Shown: positions 35,781 through 44,481, counted from the first letter of the stretch. The stretch: 64,000 bases of DNA from Azospirillum rugosum (GCF_017876155.1 NZ_JAGINP010000010.1:174786-238785), one strand, 5' to 3'. Numbers and translations: made by a program. The notes: a model not told the origin generated them from the letters alone.

Positions 35781-35954
35781 GCGTTGGTGCAAAAAGGACC
35801 GGAGTGGTGGCGGCCGGGAGGGCGAGCGGGTAAAGGATCGGCCCCCGCTGAAGCCGAGAGTCCGATGCCGTACAAGGCCAACGAGCCCCGCCGTCACAAG
35901 ATCCCGAAGGCGCGCTAGCGTGTGGAGAACTGGGCAGCCTATTTGCACCAACGT
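35781..35954. mobile_element. MITE-like deletion derivative of an IS5-family element
   Basis: A 174-bp element with 12-bp perfect terminal inverted repeats: CGTTGGTGCAAA at the left, the reverse complement TTTGCACCAACG at the right. Inside are the first codons of an IS5-type transposase (M-P-Y-K-A-N-E-P-R-R-H-K-I-P-K-A-R), then an in-frame TAG, then the R-V-E-N-W-A-A-Y block directly joined to the right repeat. It cannot encode a transposase. The first 161 bp (plus one flanking G) are identical to 63839-64000. No clear target duplication is seen here. Confidence 0.8.
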
Positions 35955-35998
35955 CGCTGAAAGTAGCATACCGCTCAGCGTCGGCCGGGATGCCTCGA

Positions 35999-36015
35999 CT
36001 ACAAACATGTTCTCA
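35999..36015 (-). repeat. 17-bp isolated insertion-sequence end
   Basis: The reverse complement of CTACAAACATGTTCTCA is identical to 55886-55902, where it precedes an IS630-type transposase remnant. It is probably the leftover terminal repeat of a lost IS copy. Confidence 0.5.
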
Positions 36016-36021
36016 CAGACG

Positions 36022-36504
36022 TCAATAGCGCACCGTGATCGACAGACGGTTGTCTCCGGGCTGCGCGGTGAAACGCGCGGCCTCGTAGCTCGGGATGCCC
36101 AGCGTGGTTTCGGCATCGTTGGAGATCCCGAAACCCTCCGTGGGCATGCCGACGAGGTTCCGGTTGAAACGCCGATCGCCGTTCTCATCGTGGTACAGGG
36201 CGACGGCGTAGGAGGAGCGCTGCGGCACCGCAATGCAGACTTCGGCCACACCGGCGCGGGCCGGTGTACGCACCCGTGCCAGCTTCTTGCCGGAAGCCAG
36301 AAAGTCCGCGGGATTGTCGCCGTACACGGTGACGATGACCAGGCCGCTGGCGCTGCGAAGGTTGGACACCGTCACATGCAGGCGAACCGGGTTGCCCTCG
36401 CTGGTGCAGGACGTGCCTTCACCCGTGAACACCGTTTCGGCCTGGGCCTGCCCAAGGCCGGCGAGCAACACCAGCGTACCGAACAGGGAACGCAGCGGCA
36501 TCAT
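36022..36504 (-). CDS. DUF2141 secreted protein
   Basis: About 160 residues. An N-terminal signal peptide (residues about 1-22, cleavage near A-Q-A-E) precedes a beta-sandwich DUF2141 domain: L-H-V-T-V-S-N-L-R near the start, V-T-V-Y-G, then Y-A-V-A-L-Y-H-D-E-N-G-D, F-N-R-N-L-V-G-M-P-T-E-G-F-G. The conserved D-E-N-G-D/N-x-K/R-x-D-x-N pattern is characteristic. Function unknown; such proteins are often linked to outer-membrane lipid or polysaccharide genes. It follows the glycerophosphotransferase-like gene by 11 nt, in one operon. The 3' end lies near IS debris. Confidence 0.85.
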   Translation of the reverse strand: MMPLRSLFGTLVLLAGLGQAQAETVFTGEGTSCTSEGNPVRLHVTVSNLRSASGLVIVTVYGDNPADFLASGKKLARVRTPARAGVAEVCIAVPQRSSYAVALYHDENGDRRFNRNLVGMPTEGFGISNDAETTLGIPSYEAARFTAQPGDNRLSITVRY

Positions 36505-36515
36505 CACACCTGCTT

Positions 36516-37685
36516 TCAATGTACGCGCTCCGCGGTGCTTGCAAAGGTGGTTGCCCGATGCTTCACATTCGCTGACAGCCATTCGGCCAGCAGTTGGGCG
36601 TTGTGGTGGCCGGGCGTGTCGGTCGACAGGTCGAAGGTCGCCGCGACGGCCTTGTCCTGCGCCTCGCGCCAGGGCGACGGGTCGGCCAGCAACTGGTCCA
36701 GAGTTGCCGGAAACATCGCCATGTCCGAGACGACCGGCCCCAGCGTCCAGAAGAGATAGCGTGGATTGTCGCGCCAGTTCGCCCGATGGCCGTTCAGAAA
36801 CAGGCACGGGCGCGGCGACAGCAGGAATTCGTAGACCTGGCTGGACACGTCCCCGATGTAGGCGTCGGCGCTCAGCGTGTATGTCATGTCGATGCTGCGC
36901 ATACTTCCGAGATCGATGATCATGTTCGGCAGCGCGTCGTATTTGGCAAAGGCCGCGTATTTCTCCTGGGTCGGCGGCGAGAACAGGCGGACATGTGGCG
37001 CGAAGATGAGGTTGTACCGGTCGCTGCGCGCAAAGTGGTCGAGCACGCGCAATCCGAATTCTCGCCAGGACGACAGTTGCGGCCGGAAATGGGGATTGTA
37101 CAGGACCGTCGGGCGGTCGTTGGCGAACAAGGACCGCTTCTGCGTGCGCAGGCGGCGGACGATGTCGAACTTGGCGTAGGCGCCGACCGCGTAATGGCCG
37201 GGCCGGACCAGCCCACCCTCCAGCAGCCATTGCGCCGTCTTCGGACTTGGCACAAGGGCAAAGTCGAACTCGGCGATGCGCCGGTCCAACGTGGCGGCCC
37301 GATCCCCCGCGCCATGGGACGTGTGAATGAACTTGGGCCGGCGGACGCCAAACCGCTTCAGGGCCAGGCTGGTCCTTTCGGGCACGACGATGGCGTCGTA
37401 GCAATCGAACAAAGCCCGGTTGTGCCACAGGGTCAGCAGTTTGGGCGGCAGGCCGGTCTGGATGAGCCGGCTGTACAGCCGGAGCGGCCAGGGCTGCTCC
37501 AGCAGCCGGTACGTCACCCGCGCGTCCGGGTACAGCTTCTGAAGGTCACGAACAAGATCGAGGTGTCCTTGCGTCGAGGCGACGATGTCCACCGCGAATC
37601 CCGGCATCGCCGACAGTTCGAAGGCCACCGGCAGGCTGTGCAGGACCTGATGATGCTGGGCGTTGTAGAAGAAGCAAACTCTCAT
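36516..37685 (-). CDS. CDP-glycerol glycerophosphotransferase-like glycosyl/phosphoalditol transferase
   Basis: About 389 residues. The C-terminal half resembles the Glyphos_transf (TagB/TagF-like) family: V-L-Y-N-P-H-F (usually Y-A-P-T-x-R), and A-D-A-Y-I-G-D-V-S-S-Q-V-Y-E-F-L, the D-x-S-S nucleotide-binding loop. Family members move glycerol- or ribitol-phosphate from a CDP donor onto a lipid-linked glycan. It is cytoplasmic or membrane-associated. It is encoded between the flippase (27 nt upstream) and the DUF2141 gene. An alternative would be a GT-B sialyltransferase-like enzyme; the phosphate-transfer reading is moderately supported. Confidence 0.7.
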   Translation of the reverse strand: MRVCFFYNAQHHQVLHSLPVAFELSAMPGFAVDIVASTQGHLDLVRDLQKLYPDARVTYRLLEQPWPLRLYSRLIQTGLPPKLLTLWHNRALFDCYDAIVVPERTSLALKRFGVRRPKFIHTSHGAGDRAATLDRRIAEFDFALVPSPKTAQWLLEGGLVRPGHYAVGAYAKFDIVRRLRTQKRSLFANDRPTVLYNPHFRPQLSSWREFGLRVLDHFARSDRYNLIFAPHVRLFSPPTQEKYAAFAKYDALPNMIIDLGSMRSIDMTYTLSADAYIGDVSSQVYEFLLSPRPCLFLNGHRANWRDNPRYLFWTLGPVVSDMAMFPATLDQLLADPSPWREAQDKAVAATFDLSTDTPGHHNAQLLAEWLSANVKHRATTFASTAERVH

Positions 37686-37712
37686 GGAACCGGGTCTCTT
37701 TTCCCTTGCCGT

Positions 37713-39113
37713 TCAAGCGGTCCGCGCACGGAACCAGCGCATCACGGGCACCAGGAAGGCGATGAAGGTCACCACCGTTGCGAACAGCCGGGCCCAGCCG
37801 GCGCCGATCAGACCGTCTTGCTGCACGGCCAGCAGCAGCACCGGCAGGTAGAAGGCCGAACTCCACAACCGGGCGCGGAGCGCCGCACCGGCTTCCCCGC
37901 CGCTGATCAGCACGGGCTCCAGCGGAAAAGCGGCGATGGAGACCACGGCCGACGCGACGAGCCACAGCATGACCGGATAGGCCGCCACGAAGTCCGGCCC
38001 AAGCACCAGCCCGAGCAGCCATTCGCCACCCAGCCAGGCCAGAGCGAGGCTCAGGCTCGCCCCGCCCGCCGCCATCAGGGCGGAGCGCTGGACCAGGGAC
38101 CGCATGACGTGGTGCTCTCCGCCCGCGCACAGCTTGGCCAACTCCGGATAGATGGCGGGGACCAGCAACTTTGCCGGCTTGGCCAAGGCCTCCCCGATCT
38201 GGCGCGCCACGCGGAAGAGCGCAGCCTCCGCCGGCCCCAACAGCCAGCCGACGATCAACGTGCTCACATGGGTGAAAGCCAGTTCCAGGGTCGTGTTCAG
38301 GTTGGTGGACCAGACAAAGGCCCAAATCCCGGGAAAGCCCGCGGTCCAGCCGCCCCCGCGCCAGCGGAAGCCTTCCAGCAGGCCACGGTTCTTCAGCTCC
38401 CGCCGGCCGGTGAGAATCAGGTAAAGCCCTGCCACCGCCGTGCCCAGGTACCAGGCCGCGAGGAACCACGCCATTCCGCCGCCGGCCAGCCACACCAACC
38501 CGCCCGCCAGCAACCGCACCACGTTGCCCAGGCTGCCCTGCACGGAGAGCAGATCGAAGCGGTCCACCAGCCGCAGCACGCCCGTGGGCGTGGCGGTCAC
38601 CATAAACAGCATCGACGTCGCGTACAGCAGGACCGCCGGCATCAGATCCGCCGACCAGCCCAGGTGCGGCGCGATCACCCAGCCCAGCGCCATGGACAGC
38701 AGCATGCCGACGACGGCGCTCAGTCCGTCCAACGCGACCGTGAAGCGCAGAAGGCGTTGAAAGTCTCCTGTACGCCCCTCCATCAGCGCCGGGGTGCCGT
38801 AGCGCAGCACCGCCTGCCAGGACTGGAATTTGGCGATTTCCCCCATCGCCTGGGTGAAGGTGTGGATCAGAATCAGCGTGCCGAACGCCTCGGTCCCCAG
38901 CGCGCGCGCGGCCACGGCCATGGCGCCGAGGCTGAACACGGCATTCAGCCCCTTGCCGCCCAGCAGGATACCGGCGTTGGCGAACAGCTTTTTCAGCCGA
39001 CCGTCGCCGCCCCACGCGGCGCGCAGCGGCATGGCCGGCGACGTTTTCGGAAACTCGGAACTCATTGGCCTGCCTATGCCGGGATCGCCTCGGGAAAGGG
39101 TGAAATCTTGCAT
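37713..39113 (-). CDS. Wzx-type polysaccharide flippase (second copy)
   Basis: About 466 residues, 12-14 membrane segments. It starts with the typical polysaccharide-transport pattern (N-A-G-I-L-L-G-G-K-G-L-N-A-V-F-S-L-G-A-M-A-V-A-A-R-A-L-G, roughly 27-55). It likely translocates a lipid-linked glycan. It opens the leftward operon with the glycerophosphotransferase-like and DUF2141 genes. It is clearly distinct from the flippase at 16771. The ATG at 39113 lies 478 bp from the divergent sphingolipid island, so the intervening DNA probably drives both. Confidence 0.88.
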   Translation of the reverse strand: MQDFTLSRGDPGIGRPMSSEFPKTSPAMPLRAAWGGDGRLKKLFANAGILLGGKGLNAVFSLGAMAVAARALGTEAFGTLILIHTFTQAMGEIAKFQSWQAVLRYGTPALMEGRTGDFQRLLRFTVALDGLSAVVGMLLSMALGWVIAPHLGWSADLMPAVLLYATSMLFMVTATPTGVLRLVDRFDLLSVQGSLGNVVRLLAGGLVWLAGGGMAWFLAAWYLGTAVAGLYLILTGRRELKNRGLLEGFRWRGGGWTAGFPGIWAFVWSTNLNTTLELAFTHVSTLIVGWLLGPAEAALFRVARQIGEALAKPAKLLVPAIYPELAKLCAGGEHHVMRSLVQRSALMAAGGASLSLALAWLGGEWLLGLVLGPDFVAAYPVMLWLVASAVVSIAAFPLEPVLISGGEAGAALRARLWSSAFYLPVLLLAVQQDGLIGAGWARLFATVVTFIAFLVPVMRWFRARTA

Positions 39114-39590
39114 CCGTAAGCCGCCTCGGAACCCGCGCAGCCCACAACGAATGGCGCTGTCCTGTCGCGCAAGGTCCCCAGGAATGCTTCGTGATCAGGT
39201 CACCCCACCGCGCCGGAATCACTCCCCTTGTGGAGTACCGTCCATTACGTTACGGTGACGGGAACGATACAGTCGGATGAGCCGAGCACGCAATGGAGAT
39301 TCGCGGTGCCTGACAAGGGTTCGCCCAAGGATGCCGGGCGCGAGCCCTGGACCGGTCGAAAACCAACTGCGGGGGTGTGAGCCGCTGCGACGGCGACCGG
39401 AGACCTCCTCGCGCCATCGGAGGCTTTCCCCGAACCGGCACGAGATTTGAACACCTGATTGGATATCCCGGCGGCGTTCTGCCGCCACTCGGCGTTGGAT
39501 GCCAACACCGACCCATCAGCCGTAAAACGCCGGACGCTCCCCATGTCCAGCCGTCGCCCCTGCGAATCCGTAAGAGCTGGAAACGTTTGC
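39114..39590. other. Divergent control region of the sphingolipid island
   Basis: 477 bp between the leftward flippase and the rightward MlaC-like gene. Several overlapping frames exist on both strands but none has a family motif or good ribosome site. Promoters for both directions are expected here; no clear operator was seen by eye. Confidence 0.45.
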
Positions 39591-40199
39591 ATGTTGATAC
39601 GACGCCAATTCCTTGCCGCCGCCACGTTCTTCGGGGCAGCCGTTTGGACCCCTGCTCCGGTCGGCGCCCAGTCGGGCGAAGCCGAGGCCCGCACGTTCAT
39701 TCAAAATCTCGGTGACGAGGCTATCCGCACCTTCTCCGACAAGACGCTGCCGCGGCAACAGGCGATTCAGCGCTTCCAGGCCCTGCTGCACAGGGGCTTC
39801 GACGTACCCTACATCGGGCGCTGGGTGCTGGGCCGCTTCTGGAATCAGGCGACGGAGCAGCAACAGGCCGAATACCAGCGGCTGTTCGAACGGCTGATCA
39901 TCAACACCTACGCCGGCCGCTTCCTCGAATATTCGGGCGAGACCTTCAAAGTGACCGGGGCGCGCTCCGAAAGCGGCGCCGACAGCACGGTCGCCACCCA
40001 AATCGTCCGCCCCAACGGCCCGCCCATAAACCTCGAATGGCGCGTCCGCCACCGCGACGGACACCCCAAGATCATCGACGTGGTGGTTGAGGGCGTCAGC
40101 ATGGGCGTCACCCAGCGCCAGGAATTCGCGTCCGTGATCCAGCAGAACGGCGGGAAGGTGGACGGCCTGATCCAAGCCCTTCGCCAGAAGGTCGGCTGA
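39591..40199 (+). CDS. MlaC/Ttg2D-type periplasmic lipid carrier
   Basis: About 202 residues. The N-terminus (I-R-R-Q-F-L-A-A-A plus a hydrophobic core) is a signal, possibly Tat-type, cleaved near V-G-A-Q. The mature part matches the MlaC (toluene-tolerance Ttg2) family: G-R-W-V-L-G-R-F-W, Y-Q-R-L-F-E-R-L-I-I-N-T-Y-A-G-R-F-L-E-Y, then the late V-V-E-G-V-S-M. MlaC proteins ferry phospholipids between membranes. Here no other mla genes are visible. The gene heads the sphingolipid island (stop 8 nt before the FAAL gene), so it may carry the product lipid (inference). ATG 39591. Confidence 0.86.
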   Translation: MLIRRQFLAAATFFGAAVWTPAPVGAQSGEAEARTFIQNLGDEAIRTFSDKTLPRQQAIQRFQALLHRGFDVPYIGRWVLGRFWNQATEQQQAEYQRLFERLIINTYAGRFLEYSGETFKVTGARSESGADSTVATQIVRPNGPPINLEWRVRHRDGHPKIIDVVVEGVSMGVTQRQEFASVIQQNGGKVDGLIQALRQKVG

Positions 40200-40207
40200 G
40201 GATTGCC

Positions 40208-41929
40208 ATGATGTCGTCCCCAACGCCGTCCACCTGTCCCTTGCCGCTGCGCAAGGCCGATTTCGCGACACTGACCGAGGCGCTGGACTATGCGGCCGAC
40301 AGCGAACGCGGCCTCAACTTCCATTCGGGAAACGGGCAACTCCTTGAGGCGCTGACCTACCGGGATCTGCGCGCTCAAGCCGTGTCCCTGGCCCGGCGCC
40401 TGCTGGCCGCCGGTTTCAAACCCGGCGAACGGATCGCCCTGATCGCGGAAACCAGCGGCGACTTCGTGCGGGCCTTCTTCGCCTGCGCCTACGCCGGCAT
40501 CGCGCCCGTGCCGATGCCCCTGCCCATGGCCTTCGGCGGGCGCGAGGGGTACGTCAGCCACATCCGCGGCATGCTGGGCACGGCGCGGGCATCCGGCCTG
40601 TTCGCCCCGGCCTCCTTGGTGGGCTGGGTGGCGGAAGCCGCGGAAGGTCTGGGACTGCGCGCCGTCGGCGACCTCGGCGTGCTGGACGGCTTCGCGGAAC
40701 AAGGGATCGACCTGCCGGCGGTCGGTGACGACGATGTCGCCTACCTGCAATTTTCCTCGGGCAGCACGCGGTTCCCGTCGGGCATCACGGTGACGCACCG
40801 CTCCTTCATGGCGAACGCCCGCGCGATCGTGGAGCACGGTTTGCGGATCGACACCGGCGACCGCGGCGTCTCCTGGTTGCCGTTCTATCATGACATGGGG
40901 TTGGTCGGCTTCCTGCTTGCCCCGCTCACCGCCCAAGTCTCCGTCGATTTCCTTCCGACCCACGAATTCGCCCGCCGGCCGCTGACGTGGCTGACGTTGA
41001 TCTCGCGCAACCGCGGCACGCTGTCCTACAGCCCGAGTTTCGGGTACGAGTTGTGCGCGCGACGCGCGGCATTGAGCAAGCCGGAAGGGATCGACCTATC
41101 CTCCTGGCGCGGGGCCGGAATCGGCGGCGACATGATCCGCCCGCATGTCCTTGCCAACTTCGCCGAAACCTTCGCGTCCTGCGGCTTCGACCGGCGGGCC
41201 TTCGTGCCAAGTTACGGGATGGCCGAAACCACCCTGGCCGTCAGCTTCGCGCCCCTCGACACAGGAGCCGAAGTGGACTGCGTGGACATGGACGTGCTGG
41301 AAGACGATGGGCGCGCGGTGGCGCCTCAGGCCGCCGACGCCCGTGCCCGCGACTTTGTCCTGTGCGGCCCTCCCCTGCCGGACCACGCGGTCGAGATCCG
41401 CGATCCCGACGGGGCGATCCTGGGCGAGCGGCGCCTCGGGCGTCTTTTCGTCCGCGGCCCGAGCCTGATGAGCGGCTACTTCGAGCAGCCGGAAGAGACC
41501 GCGCGGACCCTGTCGGCGGATGGCTGGCTCGACACCGGCGACCTTGGCTACCGGGTCGGCGAGGCTCTGGTCATCACCGGGCGCGCCAAGGACCTGATCA
41601 TCGTCAACGGCCGCAACATCTGGCCGCAGGATCTTGAGTGGAGCGCCGAGCGCGTCAGCGGCCTGCGCAGCGGCGACGTGGCCGCCTTCTCCGTCGACCA
41701 GAGCGAGGCGGAACGGATCGTCGTGCTCGTCCACTGCCGCACGCCCGACCCGGAGGCGCGGGAGACGCTGAAGGCCGCCGTGGCCGGGGCCCTGCGGGCA
41801 GAGCATGGAGCGGAGGCGCGGATCGTGCTCGTTCCGCCGCACAGCCTGCCGCAGACCTCCTCCGGCAAGCTCAGCCGCAGCCGGGCGCGCCAGCTCTTCC
41901 TGCGCGGTACGTTCGGAGAGGGGCTGTGA
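40208..41929 (+). CDS. Fatty acyl-AMP ligase (acyl-ACP synthetase)
   Basis: About 573 residues, the FAAL size. The ATP-binding motif is Y-L-Q-F-S-S-G-S-T (179-187), with W-L-P-F-Y-H-D-M-G-L, Y-G-M-A-E-T-T-L-A, and D-T-G-D-L-G-Y followed by G-R-x-K-D-L-I-I. A conserved basic C-terminus (P-Q-T-S-S-G-K-L-S-R) closes the domain. It activates a fatty acid as acyl-AMP and passes it to the ACP encoded downstream. In Caulobacter the homologous acyl-ACP synthetase, the ACP and Spt are needed for ceramide (known). The stop overlaps the GTG of the epimerase-like gene. Confidence 0.9.
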   Translation: MMSSPTPSTCPLPLRKADFATLTEALDYAADSERGLNFHSGNGQLLEALTYRDLRAQAVSLARRLLAAGFKPGERIALIAETSGDFVRAFFACAYAGIAPVPMPLPMAFGGREGYVSHIRGMLGTARASGLFAPASLVGWVAEAAEGLGLRAVGDLGVLDGFAEQGIDLPAVGDDDVAYLQFSSGSTRFPSGITVTHRSFMANARAIVEHGLRIDTGDRGVSWLPFYHDMGLVGFLLAPLTAQVSVDFLPTHEFARRPLTWLTLISRNRGTLSYSPSFGYELCARRAALSKPEGIDLSSWRGAGIGGDMIRPHVLANFAETFASCGFDRRAFVPSYGMAETTLAVSFAPLDTGAEVDCVDMDVLEDDGRAVAPQAADARARDFVLCGPPLPDHAVEIRDPDGAILGERRLGRLFVRGPSLMSGYFEQPEETARTLSADGWLDTGDLGYRVGEALVITGRAKDLIIVNGRNIWPQDLEWSAERVSGLRSGDVAAFSVDQSEAERIVVLVHCRTPDPEARETLKAAVAGALRAEHGAEARIVLVPPHSLPQTSSGKLSRSRARQLFLRGTFGEGL

Positions 41930-42873
41930 CACGGGTCGTGGCGGTCACCGGGGGCACCGGGTTTCTGGGCCGCGCGGTCGTTGCCGCCCTGGCCCGGACC
42001 GGATGGCAGGTCCGCCTGCTCGTCCGGCGCAGCGCCGACCATTGGCCATGCCCGGACCATGAACCGGAGCTGGTGTTCGGCGATTTACTGGACGCCGATG
42101 CGCTTCGCCGCCTCGTGCGTGGGGTGGACGCCGTGGTGCATCTGGCCGGCCTGATCAAGGCGCGCTCACGCGCGGAGGCCATGGCGGTCAACCGCGACGG
42201 CAGTGCCCGCCTCGCCGCCATCGCGGCGGCGACGGCCCCCACCGCGCGACTGGTCCATGTGTCTTCGTTGGCCGCGCGGGAGCCGCAGCTGTCCGACTAC
42301 GCCGCCAGCAAACGCGCCGGTGAGGACGCCGTTCGCGCGGCACGCGGCGATGCGCCCTGGGTGGTGGTCCGCCCGCCGGCGATCTACGGTCCGCGGGACA
42401 AGGAGACGCTGGCCGTGTTCCGCTGGGCCCGCAGCCCTGTGCTGCCCCTGTTCCACGGGCCGGAGTCCCGCGTTTGCCTGATCCATGTGGAGGACGCCGC
42501 CGAGGCCATCGCCGCGCTGTGCGCCGGCGGTCCGACCGGCTGCGTCTTCGAACTCAGCGACGGGCAGCGGGACGGCTATTCCTGGCGCACCATCCTGGAC
42601 GAAGCGGTGCGCGCGGTCGGCGGCGGCAGGCCGGTGATCGTGCCCGCCCCCCCGCTGCTGGTCCGGCTGACCGGCGCCGTGGCCGGCCTCGCCGGGCGTC
42701 TCGCCGGCCGGCCCTCGATCCTGACCCCCGGCAAGGTCCGAGAGATGCTGCACCCGGACTGGTCGTCCGCTGCGGAGCGCCAGCCGCCGCCGGCACTCTG
42801 GGCGCCGCGCATCGCGCTGCCGGACGGCTTCGCCGACACGGTTCGTTGGTACCGCAACGCCCGGTGGCTGTGA
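41926..42873 (+). CDS. cerR: NAD(P)-dependent epimerase-like reductase, ceramide reductase candidate
   Basis: About 315 residues. The N-terminal Rossmann motif is T-G-G-T-G-F-L-G (8-15). The extended-SDR active site is S-S-L-A-A with Y-A-A-S-K. In the known Caulobacter pathway the epimerase-family CerR reduces the ketone of an oxidised ceramide; the same gene neighbourhood here (FAAL, ACP, Spt) supports that role by context. The GTG at 41926 overlaps the TGA of the FAAL gene (GTGA). The symbol is assigned by synteny, not proven. Confidence 0.8.
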   Translation: MTRVVAVTGGTGFLGRAVVAALARTGWQVRLLVRRSADHWPCPDHEPELVFGDLLDADALRRLVRGVDAVVHLAGLIKARSRAEAMAVNRDGSARLAAIAAATAPTARLVHVSSLAAREPQLSDYAASKRAGEDAVRAARGDAPWVVVRPPAIYGPRDKETLAVFRWARSPVLPLFHGPESRVCLIHVEDAAEAIAALCAGGPTGCVFELSDGQRDGYSWRTILDEAVRAVGGGRPVIVPAPPLLVRLTGAVAGLAGRLAGRPSILTPGKVREMLHPDWSSAAERQPPPALWAPRIALPDGFADTVRWYRNARWL

Positions 42874-42916
42874 TGCCCGCGAATGGCCTTTATGAATTTT
42901 CAAAGAGACGCGCGCC

Positions 42917-43171
42917 ATGACTCAGAACAGCGACATCGTCGACGTCATCATCGGCATGATCGGCACCTTGCCGCAGGTCACCGAGGTGGCGACGCCCGAT
43001 ACGAACATCGCACGAGACCTTGGATTGGATTCCCTCGCCGTCATGAATTTCGTCATGCAGCTGGAGGATCGGTTCGACGTCTCCATCCCCATGGACCGGC
43101 TGGCCGGGATTCAAACCATCAACGATCTGGCCGCCGCCGTTGCGGACCTGAAGGGGCGCTCACCCGAATGA
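42917..43171 (+). CDS. Acyl carrier protein of the sphingolipid island
   Basis: 84 residues. The phosphopantetheine site is G-L-D-S-L (Ser39) in the usual helix-2 position; acidic, four-helix pattern. It is probably loaded with a fatty acid by the FAAL and then supplies acyl groups to the serine palmitoyltransferase and/or the acyltransferase. The stop overlaps the ATG of the following gene by 4 nt. Confidence 0.92.
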   Translation: MTQNSDIVDVIIGMIGTLPQVTEVATPDTNIARDLGLDSLAVMNFVMQLEDRFDVSIPMDRLAGIQTINDLAAAVADLKGRSPE

Positions 43172-44481
43172 CCATCCTCGACAAGTTCAAGGCCCTTCAG
43201 GGGGCTTACGAAACCGTGCAGTCCGCCGGTCACGATCCCTTCACCGTCTGTTTCGACGAGGTGCTGTCGCCGAGCGAGGCCGTGCTGAAGGGCAAGCGGG
43301 TCATCCTGCTCGGCACGAACAACTATCTCGGCCTGACCTTTGACAGCAGCTGCGTCGACAAGGCGGTCGAGGCGTTGATGCAGGCCGGCACCGGAACCAC
43401 GGGGTCGCGCATCGCGAACGGCACCTACGGCAACCACGCGGAGCTGGAGCGGCGCTTGGCCGCCTTCTACGGGACCCGCGCGGCGATGGTGTTTTCCACC
43501 GGTTACCAGGCGAACCTGGGCATCCTGTCCACCATCGCCGGCCGCGGCGATCACATCCTGATCGACGCGGACAGCCACGCGAGCATCTACGACGGGTGCC
43601 GGCTCGGCCACGCCGAGGTGATCCGCTTCCGCCACAACGACCCCGACGACCTCGCGCGCCGCCTGAGCCGGCTGAAGGACGCGCCGGGCAACCGCTTGAT
43701 CGTGGTGGAGGGCATCTACAGCATGCTCGGCGACACCGCGCCGCTGAAGGAGATCGCGGCGGTGAAGCGGGAATGGAACGCCCACCTGCTGGTGGACGAG
43801 GCGCATTCCCTGGGCGTGCTGGGCAGCAACGGCCGCGGACTGGTCGAGCAGGCGGGTGTGGAGGCGGACGTCGATTTCATCGTCGGCACCTTCAGCAAGA
43901 GCCTCGGCGCGGTCGGCGGGTTCTGCGTCTCGAACCTGCCGGACTTCGACGTTCTGCGCATCGCCTGCCGCCCCTACATGTTCACCGCGTCGCTGCCGCC
44001 GTCGGTGATCGCGTCGGTCACGCAGGCGCTGGCCCGCGTCCAGGAGGATCCGGGGCTGCGCGCCCGGCTGAACATCAACGCGCAGCGCCTCTACCACGGG
44101 CTGGAAGCGGAAGGCTTCATCCTCGGCCCGCAGGTCAGCCCCATCGTGTCGATCCGCATGCCGTCGACCGAGGTGGCCATCGCCTTCTGGAACGCCCTTC
44201 TGGGCGCCGGCATCTACCTGAACCTGGCCTTGCCGCCCGCGACGCCGGACAACGCCCCGCTGCTGCGCTCCAGCGTCAGCGCCGCCCACAGCGGGACGCA
44301 GATCGACACCGTCATCGCCACGATCACCGCCATCGGCAGTGAGCTGGGCGTCATCGCCCCGCGGTCCCATCGACCGGACATGACCGAGGAGCGGCAGGGC
44401 GACCTGCTCGGCGAGGTGCTCTGGCAGCCCGGCCAAGGGCAACGGCACAACCACGCACCGGTTACAGGGAATCCACTGTGA
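43168..44481 (+). CDS. spt: Serine palmitoyltransferase-like enzyme (PLP alpha-oxoamine synthase)
   Basis: About 437 residues. Alpha-oxoamine synthase fold: N-N-Y-L-G near 51-55, G-T-G-T-T-G-S-R (74-81), PLP-stacking His137 in D-S-H-A-S, V-D-E-A-H-S (Asp210, His213) and PLP-Lys244 in G-T-F-S-K-S-L-G. The family includes KBL, AONS, ALAS and SPT; the ACP/FAAL/CerR context and the longer C-terminus favour serine palmitoyltransferase, which condenses serine with acyl-ACP to 3-ketosphinganine. Start ATG 43168 overlaps the ACP stop; the stop overlaps the next gene's GTG. No biotin gene is near. Confidence 0.85.
   Translation: MTILDKFKALQGAYETVQSAGHDPFTVCFDEVLSPSEAVLKGKRVILLGTNNYLGLTFDSSCVDKAVEALMQAGTGTTGSRIANGTYGNHAELERRLAAFYGTRAAMVFSTGYQANLGILSTIAGRGDHILIDADSHASIYDGCRLGHAEVIRFRHNDPDDLARRLSRLKDAPGNRLIVVEGIYSMLGDTAPLKEIAAVKREWNAHLLVDEAHSLGVLGSNGRGLVEQAGVEADVDFIVGTFSKSLGAVGGFCVSNLPDFDVLRIACRPYMFTASLPPSVIASVTQALARVQEDPGLRARLNINAQRLYHGLEAEGFILGPQVSPIVSIRMPSTEVAIAFWNALLGAGIYLNLALPPATPDNAPLLRSSVSAAHSGTQIDTVIATITAIGSELGVIAPRSHRPDMTEERQGDLLGEVLWQPGQGQRHNHAPVTGNPL

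Noticed and set aside
36505..37428. Upstream extension of the DUF2141 frame
   Set aside because: It is out-of-frame sequence of the glycerophosphotransferase-like gene; the signal peptide starts at 36504.
39245..39700. Minus-strand frame of 151 codons before the MlaC-like gene
   Set aside because: Overlaps the MlaC-like gene start antisense, has low-complexity composition and no motif; typical high-GC shadow frame.
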